Assembly (NCBI GenBank): GCA_963926405.1
Contig: CAWUXI010000144.1
Coordinates: 1-19,182 of the forward strand
Direction of reading: 5' to 3'
Length of the DNA: 19,182 nucleotides
Source of the DNA: CALSMU01 sp963926405
GTDB lineage: Bacteria; Bacteroidota; Bacteroidia; Flavobacteriales_D; Parvicellaceae
This document shows, piece by piece, positions 18,001 to 19,182 of the stretch. The notes under the pieces are model-generated. The model had not been told where the DNA came from. It did no database searches and worked only from the letters and a program-made list of their open reading frames with translations. The position numbers and the translations under genes are program-made. Positions within the stretch are counted from its first letter, which is position 1, and each line of letters starts with the position of its first letter.

Positions 18001-19104
18001 AAAGAATTTATGATAAATGAAACTACGGCACCAATAATTTTATTGGATTCTGTAGCAACCGGAACTTGTTCAGGCGATTTAAGTTCGATTTATATAAATA
18101 CAATAGGTGGTGTTGGACCATTTACATATAACTGGTCAAATGGAACTGCAGACCAAGATTTAACGGATGTTTTGCCGGGTAATTATTATGTTCAAATTAT
18201 GGGATCTAATGGTTGCTCATCTTATTTTACACAATCTGTTGAAATGACTTCTCCTGCCGAAAATGCTATCTGTATTGTTTCTGTAGATACGGTGCAAGGT
18301 GGCAACTTAGTTGTTTGGGAGCCATTGCAAACGACCGGAGTTGATTATTACAATGTTTATAAGGAAAGTTCTCAAAGTGGATTGTATTACTTAATTGGAA
18401 CAACCGATGCGGATAGTTTAAGCTTTTATCATGATGTAAATTCTGATCCGCAAATTAGATCTTGGAGATATAAAATAGCTGCTGTAGATAATTGTGGTAA
18501 TGAGTCTGAGTTAAGTGATGAACACAAAACACTACACTTAAGTGCGAATTTAGGTGTAGGTAATGTTGTTAATCTAATTTGGGATGATTATGAAGGCTTT
18601 AGTTACCCAACATTTTACGTAAATAGGTACCATCCTACCACAGGATGGATGGTAATTGACTCATTAGGGTCTAATTTGAATTCTTACACGGATGTTACAC
18701 CCCCAAGTGATAGTAACTTAGTGTATCAGATAACAATTAATGCTCCAGGTTTATGCTCAGCTCAAAAAGCACAAGACCATAACACTACGCGCTCTAATAG
18801 AGCGTCTATTAATACCCCTCCGGAACAGACTGAAAATCCCGACGCCCTTTCTGAATTATCTTTAACGAGTGTTGCAATTCAACCCAATCCAACTAATGGT
18901 GTTTTCACACTTTATTTTGACGGCGAAAGGGCAGAAAGAAATATTGAGATTTATGATGTTCAAGGAAAACGACTTTTAAATAAGTTATGCGCAAAAGAGA
19001 ACAAAACGATTGGTTTCGATATTTCTGAATTTGAAATGGGGATGTATTTGATAAAAATATCTTCGGATAACGAAACAAAAACCGTAAGATTAATAAAACA
19101 ATAA
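15001..19104 (+). CDS. Secreted multi-domain protein: PKD x9, SprB-like repeats x4, Fn3-like x2, T9SS type A sorting domain
   Basis: A 1,367-residue protein with signal peptide 1-22 (ending VNAQ). Residues about 23-782 are nine PKD domains recognised by W.FGDG or variants, H.Y...G.Y.V and a closing N.CG; from the second onward each has one Cys near its start and one in the NxCG strand. Residues about 783-1083 are four SprB-like repeats. About 1084-1265 resembles two fibronectin type III domains (VVWEPLQ...VDYYNVYKES; YKIAAVDNCGN). A linker follows, then residues about 1291-1367 form a Por_Secre_tail type A sorting domain (IQPNPTNGVFTL, IYDVQGK, GMYLIKI). T9SS should cleave the tail and anchor or release the protein. 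It shares repeats with the adhesin at the left edge but uses the other sorting class. The words encoding WDFGDG are identical over 17 bases at 16405, 16654 and 17188. Probable adhesin or matrix protein; ligand unknown. Confidence 0.92.
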   Translation: MKKQYILSSLLSVFTFLTVNAQVSFTADVTSGCGPLTVTFTNTTSDPNADNYQWNFGNGGGWISGTNQTYTYTSSGDFWVYLDAFDNLGNYLGSYNTMVNVLGPPSFFSLNNDSTCINDQTSFYLVGNGDSWLWDFGDGASYLEGSTYGGAWHSYTTPGTYSVSCAVTNTCGTYSLDTIINVVATGVGFSYPPSLYVSADTACPNDVLSFAVDYGLTNVLWDYNDGSFDVSTYSEHSFGNFGWNYIDLTATNGCGSSIVVSDSVFVDSNAPVTFSGMQVPDTICPGQEFNIYVYGNGSANTYQWDMGDGSAVIVDEYVNYTYASVGIYTLNVLITNACGNTLTVPYEIVVSNTAQIQNPYFDLASNLSCPGDFVQFNLSWEYDYYLDFGDGTASTSDWEHVYSNSGVYPVSVTYQNACGNSFTMYDTIYVQDNLPFTGNNIYATVNNNPNCVNSVTDFYAQSGYAGYSWDFGDGGTSTNKDAEHIYNAAGNYDAFVTITNGCGSSTNVYVPVYIVDNLPISTINYNIMGDSVCPGDELLFLTSTNGGLECVWDFGDGFNGVGVVSHSYQNIGTYYVSLTATNGCGNDFTIIDSVVVDNNAFPSANSIQVFAQEQGCVGDELYFVVSPANAGDYTWSFGDGNSTTETFPLLTPEATYDVVLHSYLATGTYEAHFSVTNGCGNSYYDTLFVEVGTIGDPIAAEATFFWNDMEASCQAEPIEFFAVGSSTYSWDFGDGSGVLITSGSLTSVYHTYQNAGSYNIVLTGVNQCGGSDSRTEEIFIPQSLIDITTNAVQLANCGENDGMAVVSATGGMPPYQYGWSNGDNSVIADSLGSGLYVITVTDNNDCSSEGIVTVDDNQGPIILVDGITDIGCYGGSNGNISISILGGSPPYNILWSNGDQTEDIYGLVAGPYEVFVTDANGCMGMESITVTQPEEAIVSIITQPSACGNNTGGAMAVISNGAAPYNYIWPNQTGPVSQTAGLAPGIYELLVIDANTCLLQKEFMINETTAPIILLDSVATGTCSGDLSSIYINTIGGVGPFTYNWSNGTADQDLTDVLPGNYYVQIMGSNGCSSYFTQSVEMTSPAENAICIVSVDTVQGGNLVVWEPLQTTGVDYYNVYKESSQSGLYYLIGTTDADSLSFYHDVNSDPQIRSWRYKIAAVDNCGNESELSDEHKTLHLSANLGVGNVVNLIWDDYEGFSYPTFYVNRYHPTTGWMVIDSLGSNLNSYTDVTPPSDSNLVYQITINAPGLCSAQKAQDHNTTRSNRASINTPPEQTENPDALSELSLTSVAIQPNPTNGVFTLYFDGERAERNIEIYDVQGKRLLNKLCAKENKTIGFDISEFEMGMYLIKISSDNETKTVRLIKQ

Positions 19105-19131
19105 AATTAAATAAGAATTAAAAATTAAATT

Positions 19132-19182
19132 ATGAAAAGATATTTATACGCAGTCTTAATGCTTTTTGCCAGTGGGTATTTA
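19132..19182 (+). CDS. Start of an exported protein, cut by the window end
   Basis: An ATG at 19132 opens a frame of 17 codons to the end of the window, encoding MKRYLYAVLMLFASGYL. A basic start followed by a hydrophobic stretch is the beginning of a signal peptide or lipoprotein signal. It lies 27 AT-rich bases after the previous stop with no terminator between, so it is probably cotranscribed. Nothing more about its function can be read. Confidence 0.7.
   Translation, partial: MKRYLYAVLMLFASGYL

Overview
The window reads as part of an AT-rich genome of the phylum Bacteroidota, most likely class Flavobacteriia. The evidence is type IX secretion (T9SS) cargo carrying both C-terminal sorting domain types, a PorP/SprF protein, SprB-type repeats, a TonB-dependent receptor with an N-terminal carboxypeptidase-like regulatory domain, a Reg_prop/Y_Y_Y/SpoIIE sensor phosphatase, a TTTG-N17-TATATTTG promoter, and the absence of clear Shine-Dalgarno sites. 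Genus and species cannot be read from it. All genes are on the + strand.

Layout. (1) 1-6448: the 3' part of a giant SprB-like adhesin with a type B sorting domain, then 10 bases later a PorP/SprF outer-membrane partner; this is the classic gliding/adhesin gene pair. (2) 6505-11158: a tight cluster of an NtrY-like sensor histidine kinase, recO and a TonB-dependent receptor, with gaps of 4 and 3 bases. (3) 11441-14656: a large sensor with a beta-propeller, Y_Y_Y domain, membrane segment, coiled coil and SpoIIE phosphatase, with about 280 bases of non-coding DNA before it and 344 after. (4) 15001-19104: a secreted protein of nine PKD domains, four SprB-like repeats, two Fn3-like domains and a type A sorting domain, preceded by a textbook Bacteroidota promoter. 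The first 17 codons of another exported protein follow at the right edge.

Function. Most of the window concerns the cell envelope: two large T9SS substrates, a T9SS outer-membrane partner, an outer-membrane transporter and two signal-transduction proteins. recO is the one housekeeping gene. I see no mobile element, phage gene, CRISPR array, tRNA or rRNA, and no multi-gene system that looks wholly new.

The most interesting details are smaller. The DNA after the SpoIIE gene holds three diverged tandem units of about 62 bases, each able to encode the same C-terminal tail (VIGVRI or VIGVKI, then stop), with almost only synonymous differences. In the SprB-like adhesin, extra cysteines appear in pairs within particular repeats; in one class the two positions shift in a mutually compensating way, as expected for disulfides across a beta-hairpin. 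The same adhesin has only three Lys/Arg in about 1,740 residues before its sorting domain.
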